From assembly GCF_030269605.1 (NCBI RefSeq), contig NZ_BSTQ01000014.1, forward strand, positions 1 to 64,000: a DNA stretch of 64,000 nucleotides, read 5' to 3'. Positions 44,748 to 53,093 of this stretch are shown here, one piece after another (positions within the stretch are counted from its first letter, which is position 1; every line of letters begins with the position of its first letter). The notes beneath the pieces were generated by a model, which saw only the letters and a list, made by a program, of their open reading frames with translations, was not told where the DNA came from and ran no database searches. This DNA is from Lentzea sp. NBRC 105346 (lineage in GTDB: Bacteria; Actinomycetota; Actinomycetes; Mycobacteriales; Pseudonocardiaceae). A program made the position numbers and the translations under genes.

Positions 44748-45559
44748 GACAGCGCCCTCCGTTCGACGAGCCGCAGCACCGCGTCGGACAGGAACCCGAA
44801 GAGGCCGTAGACGACGAGCCCGACCACGATCACGTCGGTCTGCCCGTAGTTCTGTGCCTGGAACATCAGGTAGCCGATGCCGCTGGTGGCGTTGATCTGC
44901 TCCAGCACGATCAGGAACAGCCACGACCCGGTCACGCCGAGCCGCAGCCCGAGGAACCAGCCGGGCAGCGCGCCGGGGAAGACCACCTTGCGGATGAACT
45001 GCGCGCGGCTCAGCCCGACGACCTCGGCCAGCTCGACGTAGCGGCTGTCGATGCCGGTCAGCGCGGTGTAGGTCTGCAGATACATGATCACCGCGACGCC
45101 CAGTGCGATGACCACGATCTTGAACTCCTCGCCGATGCCGAGCCACAGGATCAGCAGCGGGATCAAGCCGAGCGACGGGATCGCGCGTTTGACCTGCACG
45201 GTGCCGTCGATCAGCGCCTCGCCGACGCGGCTGAGCCCGGCCACGATCGCGAGCACCGTGCCGGCGATTCCGCCGAACAGGAACCCGAGTGCCGCGCGCC
45301 GCAACGAGGTCGGCACGCTGTCCGGGAGCTTGCCGCTCTGCGTGAGGTCCCAGCCGGTCTGCAGCACGGTCCACGGCGAGTCGAGGATCCGCGGGTCCAG
45401 GGCGCCGGTCGCGGACGCGACGCTCCAGATTCCGATGAGCAGCAACGGTCCGAGCGCTCGCCCGTACGGGATGGGCTTGCCGACGCCGAGCCGTTTCCGG
45501 GTCGTTTTCGGTGGTGCTTGAGGAAGTGCGGCGACCGGATGGTCGAGTACGTGTGTCAT
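44723..45559 (-). CDS. ssuC: Sulfonate-type ABC importer permease
   Basis: 278 residues, about six membrane helices. BPD_transp_1 domain with the coupling motif EVVGLSRAQFIRKVVFPGALP, close to the SsuC/TauC pattern. The cytoplasmic N-terminus of about 35 residues is basic and Pro-rich. ATG 45559 overlaps the stop of the binding-protein gene (ATGA). Confidence 0.93.
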   Translation of the reverse strand: MTHVLDHPVAALPQAPPKTTRKRLGVGKPIPYGRALGPLLLIGIWSVASATGALDPRILDSPWTVLQTGWDLTQSGKLPDSVPTSLRRAALGFLFGGIAGTVLAIVAGLSRVGEALIDGTVQVKRAIPSLGLIPLLILWLGIGEEFKIVVIALGVAVIMYLQTYTALTGIDSRYVELAEVVGLSRAQFIRKVVFPGALPGWFLGLRLGVTGSWLFLIVLEQINATSGIGYLMFQAQNYGQTDVIVVGLVVYGLFGFLSDAVLRLVERRALSWRRTLSG

Positions 45560-46581
45560 GACTGGCTCCGGTACTTGGCGTCGACCGCCTCGAACGCGAT
45601 GTGCTCGAAGCGGCGGTCGAACAGCTCGTCGGCGTTGATCTTCGGTGTGAAGCCGCCGTCGGCGAGCAGGTCGGCGGTCTCCTGCTCCCACCTGATCGCC
45701 CGGTCCCAGCTGCTGGGGAACACGAGCTTCGGCGTGGCCTTGACGATCCGGTCGCCGTCGGCCTTGCTGACGTTCTGGTCCTTGACGTAGTAGTGGTCGA
45801 CCCACTTGTCCGGGTTGTCCTGCGACCACGCATGGCCACGGGCCCAGAACGGGATGAACGCGCGGATCGCCTTGAGCTTCGCCTCGTCGTTCAGCACGCT
45901 CACCGGCGCCCAAAGGATCGTCAGCAGGTCGACCGCGTTCATGTCGATCGCGTGTGCGTCCGGGTACTGGCCCAGATACTTGGTGAGCTGCGGTTCGGCC
46001 AGCACCGCGACGTCGACCTGCTTGGCCTGCAACGCGGTGAGGAACTGGTTGCTGGTCAACGACACCAGCTCGACGTCGGTGTTCTTCAGGCCCAGTTCCT
46101 TGATCGTGCGCAGGAGTACGACGCCCTGTGCCTGTCCCTGGGAGAACGCGATCTTCTTGCCCTTGAGGTCCTTGAGCTCCTTGAGCGCGAGACCGGGTGA
46201 GCCCGCGAACTTGTAGAGCGGCTGCTCGCGTTGGGCGACCGCGACGATCTTCGCGTCGAACCGGTTGGCCTTCGCCTGGATCGGCGGGATGCCGGCGTTG
46301 CTGGCGAGGTCGACCGAGTTCGCGCGGAACGCCTGGATGACGTCCGGTCCCGCGCTGATGTTGGGCCAGTCCGGAACCTGGAACGGCAGCTTGCTCAGCT
46401 CACCGTTCGCCTCCAGCTGCTTGAGCGTGCTGCGGATGGAGATCGTCAGCTTCGTTCCCGCGGGCGGCGGATCCGCGGGCAGCGTGCCGACGACCTGCGT
46501 CGTGGCTTTCGTCGTGGAGCAGCCGACCACACTCAGGGCCCCCAACCCTGCGAGACCGGCGAGAAAAGATCGTCGTTGCAT
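45556..46581 (-). CDS. ssuA: Sulfonate-type ABC substrate-binding lipoprotein
   Basis: 341 residues. Twin-Arg-containing lipoprotein signal MQRRSFLAGLAGLG with lipobox SVVGC (Cys21). The mature domain has SsuA features: LTISIRSTLKQLEANG in place of the usual first strand, AFRANSVDLASNAGIPP, LKDLKGKKIAFSQGQAQG and VDVAVLAEPQLTKYLG. The ligand is likely an alkane sulfonate or related compound. Confidence 0.9.
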   Translation of the reverse strand: MQRRSFLAGLAGLGALSVVGCSTTKATTQVVGTLPADPPPAGTKLTISIRSTLKQLEANGELSKLPFQVPDWPNISAGPDVIQAFRANSVDLASNAGIPPIQAKANRFDAKIVAVAQREQPLYKFAGSPGLALKELKDLKGKKIAFSQGQAQGVVLLRTIKELGLKNTDVELVSLTSNQFLTALQAKQVDVAVLAEPQLTKYLGQYPDAHAIDMNAVDLLTILWAPVSVLNDEAKLKAIRAFIPFWARGHAWSQDNPDKWVDHYYVKDQNVSKADGDRIVKATPKLVFPSSWDRAIRWEQETADLLADGGFTPKINADELFDRRFEHIAFEAVDAKYRSQS

Positions 46582-46590
46582 GGCGGCTTC

Positions 46591-47070
46591 CTAAGGGATC
46601 GAGTGATATGTGCCGTCGTGATAGAGCAGGGGCGGACCGTCGTTGTGCAGGTCGCTCTGCAGCACCTGCGCGACGACGATCGAGTGGTCGCCGACCGGGA
46701 TGACCCGTTCGACCTTGGCGCGCAACCAGTTCGTGTCCGTCAGCACCGGCTCGCCGCTGGGCAGCCGGTGCCAGTCGCGTTCGGCGAACCGGTCGATGCC
46801 GCTCGTGGCGAACCGGCGCGCGACGTGTTCCTGTTGTGCGGTCAGGAAGTTCACGATGACGGTCGGCGCTTCTTTGACGTGCGGCCAGCTGGAGCTCGCC
46901 GTCGAGATGCCGAACGAGATCAGCGGCGGCCGCAGCGACAGCGACGTGAGGCTCGTGGCGGTGAAGCCCATCGGCCCGCGGTCGGCGTCGACCGTGATCA
47001 CCACGACGCCCGCTGCGTGCCTGCGGAACGCCCGTTTGAACGTGTCCGGTGAGAGCGTGGCGGCCGTCAT
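46591..47070 (-). CDS. Flavin reductase
   Basis: 159 residues from ATG 47070; a TTG three bases earlier is possible. Flavin-reductase-like split barrel: FRRHAAGVVVITVDADRGPMGFTATSLTSLSLRPPL, read in two strands, and VVAQVLQSDLHNDGPPLLYHDGTY at the end. It provides FMNH2 (or FADH2) to the monooxygenase encoded in the same operon. TGATG junction with the TauD gene. Confidence 0.9.
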   Translation of the reverse strand: MTAATLSPDTFKRAFRRHAAGVVVITVDADRGPMGFTATSLTSLSLRPPLISFGISTASSSWPHVKEAPTVIVNFLTAQQEHVARRFATSGIDRFAERDWHRLPSGEPVLTDTNWLRAKVERVIPVGDHSIVVAQVLQSDLHNDGPPLLYHDGTYHSIP

Positions 47071-48017
47071 CAATCCACCACTACGGCGTGGTCGGCTGTG
47101 AAGGGCCTGCCCGCCACGAGGGTCGACTCGCGGCCGTCCGGCCCCTTGGGCGTGTCGCCGATGACCGTGACGCGGTGCAGCGTCCGCTGGACGTCGAGGT
47201 GCTCCAGGTCGCGCGGCGCGAGGTGCGCGGTGGCCCGGTTGTCCCAGAACGCGACGCTGCCCGGCTCCCAGCGGAACCGCACGGTGTACTCGGGGCGGGT
47301 GAGCTCGCCGTAGAGCAGGTCGAGGATCGCCTTGCTCTCACTGGCCGAGACACCGACGATGTGGCTGGTGAAGCCGGGGTTGACGAAGAGCCCCTTCTCG
47401 CCGGTCTTCGGGTGCACCCGCACCACGGGGTGCTCGGCGACGAGCAGGTTGTCGTTGACGCGCTTGGAATACGAGTCGCCGTACGTCTGGTACCGGTGCT
47501 CGGCGCGCAGGGTGTCCACAAAGGACTTCACCTGGTCGCTCAGGCCCTCGTACGCCGCGACGAGGTTCGTCCACGTCGTGTCGCCGCCGATCTCCGGCAC
47601 GACCTCCGCGCGCAGGATCGACGCCGCCGGCGGGTTCACCGCGGCCGTGACGTCGGTGTGCCAGCCGGAGAAGTAGCTGTACTGGCGCTTGCGAGCCTGT
47701 TCCTTGAAGTCCTTGCCGTAGCGCTGCTCGTAGCGCCGCGGGTCGATGGTGAAGATCTCCGGGTAGCCGGTCGGTGGCGCCTCGTCGTGCGGGTGCGCGT
47801 AGGTCAGCTCGCCGAACTGCCTGCCGAACGCGATCTGCGTCGCGTGGTCCAGCTCCTGGTTCCGGAAGAAAATCACCTTGTACTGATAGAGCGTCGCTTC
47901 CAGTGCCTCGACGACGTCTTTGTCGAGTGGCTTGGAAATGTCGATGTCCGAGATATTCGCGCCGGTGTGCCCGGCGATCGGCTGGACGGTGAATGTCTTT
48001 TCCTGGACAGCAGTCAT
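47070..48017 (-). CDS. TauD/AtsK-type alpha-ketoglutarate dioxygenase
   Basis: 315 residues from ATG 48017 (AGGAA upstream). Fe(II) ligands His120 and Asp122 (SGWHTDVT) and His265 (ATAHLA), with Arg278/Arg282 for 2-oxoglutarate (QRTLHRVT). TauD/AtsK enzymes release sulfite or sulfate from taurine or alkyl sulfate esters. First structural gene after the ROK regulator. Confidence 0.94.
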   Translation of the reverse strand: MTAVQEKTFTVQPIAGHTGANISDIDISKPLDKDVVEALEATLYQYKVIFFRNQELDHATQIAFGRQFGELTYAHPHDEAPPTGYPEIFTIDPRRYEQRYGKDFKEQARKRQYSYFSGWHTDVTAAVNPPAASILRAEVVPEIGGDTTWTNLVAAYEGLSDQVKSFVDTLRAEHRYQTYGDSYSKRVNDNLLVAEHPVVRVHPKTGEKGLFVNPGFTSHIVGVSASESKAILDLLYGELTRPEYTVRFRWEPGSVAFWDNRATAHLAPRDLEHLDVQRTLHRVTVIGDTPKGPDGRESTLVAGRPFTADHAVVVD

Positions 48018-48052
48018 CGCCAATTCCTAAGAATCGTTGGTGTGAGTGAACG

Positions 48053-48083
48053 TGCAGGTCAATCCTCTGTCAGGTGACCTGCA
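48053..48083. promoter_or_regulatory. Candidate ROK operator between regulator and tauD-like gene
   Basis: An 11-bp palindrome CAGGTGACCTG (48071-48081) overlaps an outer inverted repeat TGCAGGTC (48053-48060) / GACCTGCA (48076-48083). It stands 36-66 bases upstream of the tauD-like start, in the 69-base gap after the ROK gene. Could instead be a hairpin in the mRNA. Confidence 0.45.
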
Positions 48084-48086
48084 GTG

Positions 48087-49199
48087 TCAATTTTGCTCGG
48101 TGAGAAAATAAAGCGGGCTGCCGTAGATCTCGTGCAGCGTCACGGAACCGGCCGCGACACTGAGCACGTCGCGGCCGAAACTGGTCCCGATGATTCTGTC
48201 GCCCGCGGTATCCCGTATTTCGTCGAGGCAGTCCGGAAAGTGCATGCTGCCGGCTTCCACAACGACGAGCACTTCCGGGTTGATCACGTCGAGCAGCAGC
48301 CGGGCGGCCTGCCCGACCAACCGGGCCCGCTGCCGGAAGAGGTTCCTGGCGCGCGGATCGTGGTGGGCCTTGTCGATGAGGAGCCGGAGATCGGGCCTGG
48401 GAATCAGGCCCGCGCGGGTGGCGCGCTCGGCGAGCGTCCGGTCGGCGACCGCGGCCTGCAGACATCCGTTCTTCCCGCAGGGACAAGGGGTTTCGTCGCC
48501 GTAGAGCTTGAGGTGCGCGATCTCGCCGGCCTTCGCGCCCGGCCCGTGGTGCACGGTGCCACCGGTCGCGATCGCCGCGTCGACGACGTTCCCGACGAAC
48601 AGGTGCACCACGCTCGTACGCGTGCGCTCGTCGCCGAACAGCTGCTCGGCCCGCGTCAATGCCCGCGAGTGCGACTCGACGTGGACGTCGGTCCCGAGCG
48701 CGTCACTCAGGAACCGTTTCGCTTGGACTCCGCGCCAGCCGAGCTGACTGTGCTCGACGATCGTGCCCGTGTCCGGGTCGATCACCCCGCCCGTGGCGAC
48801 GCCGATGCCCACAGGTGCTCTTCCGTCCAGGAACCGGGGGAGCCGTTCCGTGATCCTGGTCAGAACCCCTTGGGGCGTCTTGGTTTCGTGCGGCTCGCGC
48901 TCCTGTGCGATCACCTGGCCGCGCAGGTTCATCAGTGCGAGCGTGGTGTGCCCGTACGCGATGTGAACCCCCGCGACGACGTGCCGGTCGATGTCGATGT
49001 CGACCGGCACGTGCGGCCGACCCAGCGTGACGCGCGGGATCCGCGTGTCGACCTCCCGGACGAGGCCGTGCGTCTTCAGTTCGGCGTACTGCTTGGTGAC
49101 CGTGGCCGGGCTCAGCCCGGTGAGGCGCGCGATCGTGCTCTTGGCGACCGGGCCGTGGTCGAGGACCGTTTTGAGGACAGTGCTGGCGGTACCGCTCAT
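48087..49199 (-). CDS. ROK-family transcriptional regulator
   Basis: 370 residues from ATG 49199. N-terminal winged helix (about 5-70, STIARLTGLSPATVTKQYAELK is the recognition region) and a ROK domain (about 75-370) with GIGVATGGVIDP and the zinc motif CPCGKNGCL. It is likely to control the sulfur operon downstream on the same strand. The leader peptide ends 37 bases upstream. Confidence 0.92.
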   Translation of the reverse strand: MSGTASTVLKTVLDHGPVAKSTIARLTGLSPATVTKQYAELKTHGLVREVDTRIPRVTLGRPHVPVDIDIDRHVVAGVHIAYGHTTLALMNLRGQVIAQEREPHETKTPQGVLTRITERLPRFLDGRAPVGIGVATGGVIDPDTGTIVEHSQLGWRGVQAKRFLSDALGTDVHVESHSRALTRAEQLFGDERTRTSVVHLFVGNVVDAAIATGGTVHHGPGAKAGEIAHLKLYGDETPCPCGKNGCLQAAVADRTLAERATRAGLIPRPDLRLLIDKAHHDPRARNLFRQRARLVGQAARLLLDVINPEVLVVVEAGSMHFPDCLDEIRDTAGDRIIGTSFGRDVLSVAAGSVTLHEIYGSPLYFLTEQN

Positions 49200-49236
49200 C
49201 GGGGTGTCCCTCGTGTTGTCTGTTTCCTTGGGTGGG

Positions 49237-49329
49237 TCAGACGAGACGAGCGGGCACCGCACAGATCGCGCTCGCCTGCCGACGGAGGTCGACGTGGCGG
49301 CGCGTGCTCAGCACGGATGCCTGGGACAT
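49237..49329 (-). CDS. Short leader peptide of the HVDL/SAIC type
   Basis: 30 residues, MSQASVLSTRRHVDLRRQAS followed by AICAVPARLV. The pattern R-R-H-V-D-L-x-R-x-x-S-A-x-C is that of short leader peptides that I recall upstream of sulfur-uptake genes in Streptomyces and relatives, thought to act in cis on the following genes. A GTG at 49314 is an alternative start. No Shine-Dalgarno before the ATG. It is followed by the ROK gene and the sulfur operon, so cysteine- or sulfur-dependent control is likely by analogy. Confidence 0.7.
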   Translation of the reverse strand: MSQASVLSTRRHVDLRRQASAICAVPARLV

Positions 49330-49364
49330 GGCTTGATGCTGACATCCGGGTCTGACGTGGCCAA
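49330..49364 (-). promoter_or_regulatory. Putative leaderless promoter of the leader peptide
   Basis: On the minus strand TTGGCC (49359-49364) and CAGCAT (49336-49341) are 17 bases apart, and the ATG of the leader follows six bases later. Transcription would begin at or near the start codon. Confidence 0.35.
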
Positions 49365-49429
49365 GACCGTTCAGGATGTGGGACTTGTGGCCCCTGGTCC
49401 GGGATCGGGCCGGGGCGTTCACTTTGGTG

Positions 49430-49837
49430 ATGAAGGCTTCCAACTCGATCGTGGGCGGGCTCGCCGCCTTCTACGACGCGTTCAACAGCGGGTCCGTCGA
49501 CCAGTTCTCCGACGCCCTGGCCGACACGGACGGAACCTCCGTGATCGGCTCGGCGCCGGGCGAGGGGCATTCCGATCGGGCTTCGTGGATCAAGACCTAC
49601 GCCGAGATGATCACGCCGGCCGGGGTGCGGCTGCGGGGCGGCCCCTCGGCCCGCGGGTTCGCTCACGACGGTGCGGGGTTCGTCGTGGACGAACCCGCGT
49701 TCGTGCTGCCGGATGGGAGCCGGTTGGAGACGCGGCTGACCGCCGTGCTCATCGAGGAGGGTGGGCGGTGGCGGGTCGTGCACCTCCACTTTTCGGTGGG
49801 AGTGCCGGACGAGGAGGCGATTCGACCGCCCGAGTGA
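49430..49837 (+). CDS. SnoaL-like / nuclear-transport-factor-2-fold protein
   Basis: 135 residues from ATG 49430 (GTG three bases earlier is possible). A single NTF2-like domain: FYDAFNSGSVDQF at the N-terminal helix and ETRLTAVLIEEGGRWRVVHLHFS at the C-terminal sheet. Such proteins are isomerases, hydrolases or binding proteins, and the substrate cannot be told. Divergent from the leader peptide and ROK gene. Confidence 0.82.
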   Translation: MKASNSIVGGLAAFYDAFNSGSVDQFSDALADTDGTSVIGSAPGEGHSDRASWIKTYAEMITPAGVRLRGGPSARGFAHDGAGFVVDEPAFVLPDGSRLETRLTAVLIEEGGRWRVVHLHFSVGVPDEEAIRPPE

Positions 49838-50002
49838 TCATGATCTGAGGACGTGTCGTCCGGCCGAACGGGTGAACCGTGCTAACGCGTCGTGCTCGTC
49901 GCCGAAGTACTGGACACATCTGAAACCCGATCGTGCCGGCGGCACGCACTCTGGCGCCTCCGTGTCGGATTGCAGTGATGCGATCATGACGTGGGAGAGA
50001 TC

Positions 50003-52045
50003 ATGGACTCTCGCAGCGACCGGAGCGTGCCCGAAACGCTTCTGTTCCAAGCCCTCAGACGCAACGGAAACATCAACCACTCCGCTGACAACGCGGACAT
50101 CCGGGCGGAGGTTCTCGCCGAGATTCTGCTGCAGGGCAAGGACAGCGCCGTGCTGCCGCGCAAACTGTGCCTGTCCGACGCCCGCATCGTGGGCGACCTC
50201 GACCTGGAAGCGGGTGACATCAACTTCGCGGTCCAGTTCGTGCGTTGTCGCTTCACTGGCGTGCCGTGTCTGCAGCAAGCGCGGTCGTCGGCGTTGTACT
50301 TCGTGGATTGCGCATTGCCCGCGTTGAGAGCAGCCCAGCTCACAGTCGGCGGAAGCCTGGTCCTGCAACGGTGTGCGGTGTCCGGTCCGGTCGTACTGAC
50401 CGGGGCGCACGTGTTCGGCCAGTTCGACCTGCAAGGAAGTAAGATCAGAAACCTGCCCGGCGTGGCGATCCAGGCGGACGGCCTGCACGTGGAGCAGGAC
50501 ATGCGCTGCTCGGACAAGTTCCTGGCAGAGGGCGTCACGAAGATGGTGGGCGCTGCGATCGACGGCCAGTTCATCTGCGGCGGCGCCTGCTTCTGCAATC
50601 CGGGCAACGTGGCTCTGGAGCTCAGCGGCCTGATCGTGAAGGAGCACGTGTTCTGGCAGGACGGGTTCACCGTCGACGGACAGGCATCCCTGCGGGGCGC
50701 GCGCGTTGAAGGCCGGTTGGACTGCTCCGGGGCGACGTTCCGCAACCCAGGCAAGGTCGCCGTGGAGGCGGTGGGACTCACGGTCGACCAGAAGGCGAAG
50801 TTCTCGAACGGGTGCCGGGTCGAGGGGCAGTTGAACCTGACCGGCTGCAAGATCGGTGGCTGGCTCGACTTCGCCGGAGGCCGATTCCTGCACAAGGGAG
50901 GCAAGGCGCTCGATCTTGCGCGTGCCTCGGTCGCGCAGAACCTCATCTTCCGTGATGGGTGCTTTGTCGAAGGCCAGATCCTGCTGGCGGGTGCCGAGGT
51001 CAGCGGCAGCATCTGGGCCGAGGGCGGTCACTTCGAGAACGTGACGGGCACCGTGCTCGACGCGACCGGACTTCGCGTTGGCCGGGATGCGTTGTTCCGC
51101 GTGAAAGGCGACAGGTTCGTCGCGTTGGGGCAGATCGTGCTCAACGATGCCAGGATCGAGGGCCGCCTCGACTTCACCGGTGCCAGCCTGGAGAAGCGGT
51201 CGGACGCGCTCAAATGCGACCGCGTCAGGGTGGGCCAGTCAGTGATCTTCGACAACGTCACCTCCGACGGTTCCGTCCAGATGTCTCGCGCGATGATCGC
51301 CGCTGATCTTTCGTTCGTCGGCGCCTCGATCGCCGGTGAAGTGTCGCTCAAGGGCACCTGTATCGACGGGGCGTTGAAGCTGAGGTTCCAGGAGAGGAAG
51401 CCACCTCGCCTGCTCAACCTGTGCCGTGTCCGCGTGGCTTCGTTGGACGACCGTCAGACGGCGCTGCCCAAGAAGATGGAACTGGACGGGCTCGTTTACG
51501 GAACTCTGCGCGACACGGAGGATGCGAAGACCCGCATCCTCTGGCTGCACAAGAACCACAAATACGTCCCACAGGTGTACCTGCAGCTTGCTTCGTCCTA
51601 CTCGGCTGCCGGGCGACACGATCTGGCGACCAAGGTGCTGATGGCACGGGAGGATGCGCGTTTCGCGAGCGGGACCGGACAGCTGGCCTGGCTGAACCGG
51701 TTGTTCGGCCGGGTTTTCAAGGCAACCGTGGGCTACGGCTACAAGCCCTTCCGAGTGCTCTGGTGGTTGGTCGCGCTCCAGGCGGCTGGTTGGGCGATTT
51801 TCTCGTTGCTCAACTTGAACGACAGCAACTTCACTCCGGTGCGAAATGACATCGACAACAGATGGTTCAACCCCTTCCTCTACACGACCGACCTCCTGCT
51901 GCCATTGGTGAGCATCAGGCATCGGGACCTCTGGATACCGCACGGCGGCGGCGCGGTGGCTGCGGTGGCGTTCACCGTGATGGGCTGGATCCTTGCCATC
52001 TGCCTGGTGACAGGTGTCGGCCGGTTGTTCAAGCGGGACACGTGA
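50003..52045 (+). CDS. Beta-helix repeat protein with C-terminal membrane pore-like segment
   Basis: 680 residues from ATG 50003 with GGGAGAG upstream. Residues about 40-480 are a long array of about 20-residue turns with small hydrophobics at fixed places (GRLDCSGATFRNPGKVAVEA, GQLNLTGCKIGGWLDFAGG), so a right-handed beta-helix or loose pentapeptide-like fold. A helical part follows (YVPQVYLQLASSYSAAGRHD). Two membrane helices (about 595-615 and 650-675) flank an external loop with FLYTTDLLLPLVSIRHRDLW, which resembles an ion-channel pore loop but no filter is obvious. Related actinobacterial proteins are labelled 'membrane-associated oxidoreductase' without evidence. No oxidoreductase motif is seen. 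Confidence 0.75.
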   Translation: MDSRSDRSVPETLLFQALRRNGNINHSADNADIRAEVLAEILLQGKDSAVLPRKLCLSDARIVGDLDLEAGDINFAVQFVRCRFTGVPCLQQARSSALYFVDCALPALRAAQLTVGGSLVLQRCAVSGPVVLTGAHVFGQFDLQGSKIRNLPGVAIQADGLHVEQDMRCSDKFLAEGVTKMVGAAIDGQFICGGACFCNPGNVALELSGLIVKEHVFWQDGFTVDGQASLRGARVEGRLDCSGATFRNPGKVAVEAVGLTVDQKAKFSNGCRVEGQLNLTGCKIGGWLDFAGGRFLHKGGKALDLARASVAQNLIFRDGCFVEGQILLAGAEVSGSIWAEGGHFENVTGTVLDATGLRVGRDALFRVKGDRFVALGQIVLNDARIEGRLDFTGASLEKRSDALKCDRVRVGQSVIFDNVTSDGSVQMSRAMIAADLSFVGASIAGEVSLKGTCIDGALKLRFQERKPPRLLNLCRVRVASLDDRQTALPKKMELDGLVYGTLRDTEDAKTRILWLHKNHKYVPQVYLQLASSYSAAGRHDLATKVLMAREDARFASGTGQLAWLNRLFGRVFKATVGYGYKPFRVLWWLVALQAAGWAIFSLLNLNDSNFTPVRNDIDNRWFNPFLYTTDLLLPLVSIRHRDLWIPHGGGAVAAVAFTVMGWILAICLVTGVGRLFKRDT

Positions 52046-52067
52046 TCCCGACTTAAGATCGGCACTC

Positions 52068-52925
52068 GTGACGATCAACCTTCCCGGTCCAATCGGGTTC
52101 GTGCTCGGCGGTGGAGGCAGCCTCGGCTCCAGCCAGGTCGGCATGCTGCGCGCCCTGGCCGAGCACGGCGTGCGCCCCGACCTGGTCGTCGGCACGTCCG
52201 TGGGATCGGTCAACGGTTCCCTGCTAGCACTGGACCCCGACAAGGCCGCCGACCGTCTCGCCACACTGTGGGAAGGCATGACCCGCCAGCGCGTCTTCCC
52301 CGGAGGGCCGATCGCGCAGCTGAGGTCGTTGCGCACCAACAAGACCTACCTGTTCCCGAACACCGGCCTGAGGGACGTCCTCGACGAAGGCCTCGACGGC
52401 ACAAGGGAGTTCGGGCAGCTGTCCCTGCCGTTCGGCGCGGTGAGCGTCGACTGTGTCACCGGCGAGGCCGTCAACATCACCGAGGGCGAGCTGATCCCCG
52501 CCATCCTCGCCAGCGCGGCGATCCCGGGGGTGTACCCGCCGGTGCGGATCGGGGAGCAGGTGCTGTACGACGGGGGCGTCCTCGCCAACGTGCCGATCCG
52601 GCAGGCGCTGGCCATGGGGGCGAAGAGCCTGGTCGTGCTCGACTGCGCGTTCCCCGGCCACCTGCCGACGGTGCCGGAGACGCTCGCCGAGACGTTGCTC
52701 TTCTGGGCGACGCTGGGGATGCGGAACCAGGCCGTGCTCGAGGTCGAGCTCGCCAGCCGCGAGGTGCCCGTGCTCTACCTGCCGGGGCCGCCCGTGCAGC
52801 AGGTGACGCCGCTCGACTTCACGCACACGCAGGAGCTGATCGCGGCGTCGTACGAGGCGTCGGACGCGTTCCTCAAGGTGCTGGAGTTGAAGGGCGCAGG
52901 GCTCTACGGGCACCCCAGTCACTAG
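52068..52925 (+). CDS. Patatin-like phospholipase
   Basis: 285 residues from GTG 52068. Oxyanion hole GGGGSLGSSQ, nucleophile Ser44 in VGTSVGSVNG, catalytic Asp168 in YDGGVLANVP. Bacterial patatin-like enzymes hydrolyse membrane phospholipids or lysophospholipids. No signal peptide. 22 bases after the beta-helix gene, possibly one transcript. Confidence 0.94.
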   Translation: MTINLPGPIGFVLGGGGSLGSSQVGMLRALAEHGVRPDLVVGTSVGSVNGSLLALDPDKAADRLATLWEGMTRQRVFPGGPIAQLRSLRTNKTYLFPNTGLRDVLDEGLDGTREFGQLSLPFGAVSVDCVTGEAVNITEGELIPAILASAAIPGVYPPVRIGEQVLYDGGVLANVPIRQALAMGAKSLVVLDCAFPGHLPTVPETLAETLLFWATLGMRNQAVLEVELASREVPVLYLPGPPVQQVTPLDFTHTQELIAASYEASDAFLKVLELKGAGLYGHPSH

Positions 52926-53093
52926 CAGACATCGGCTCGTTCGGAGCCTTTACCGATTAAGTAACCTGAGAAACGTGCTCAGACATCGGATCTCCTCTTG
53001 AAGTGTTCATATCTGTGGAGTACATCTCTGCGCGAGTGATATCGAGCACGTCTTCTTCCGCCGCGGAAGGCGTCCCGGCATGGAGGCTGGCTC

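Noticed and set aside
52926..52989. CAGACATCGG repeated at 52926 and 52980
   Set aside because: A single ten-base repeat 54 bases apart without further symmetry; could be chance.
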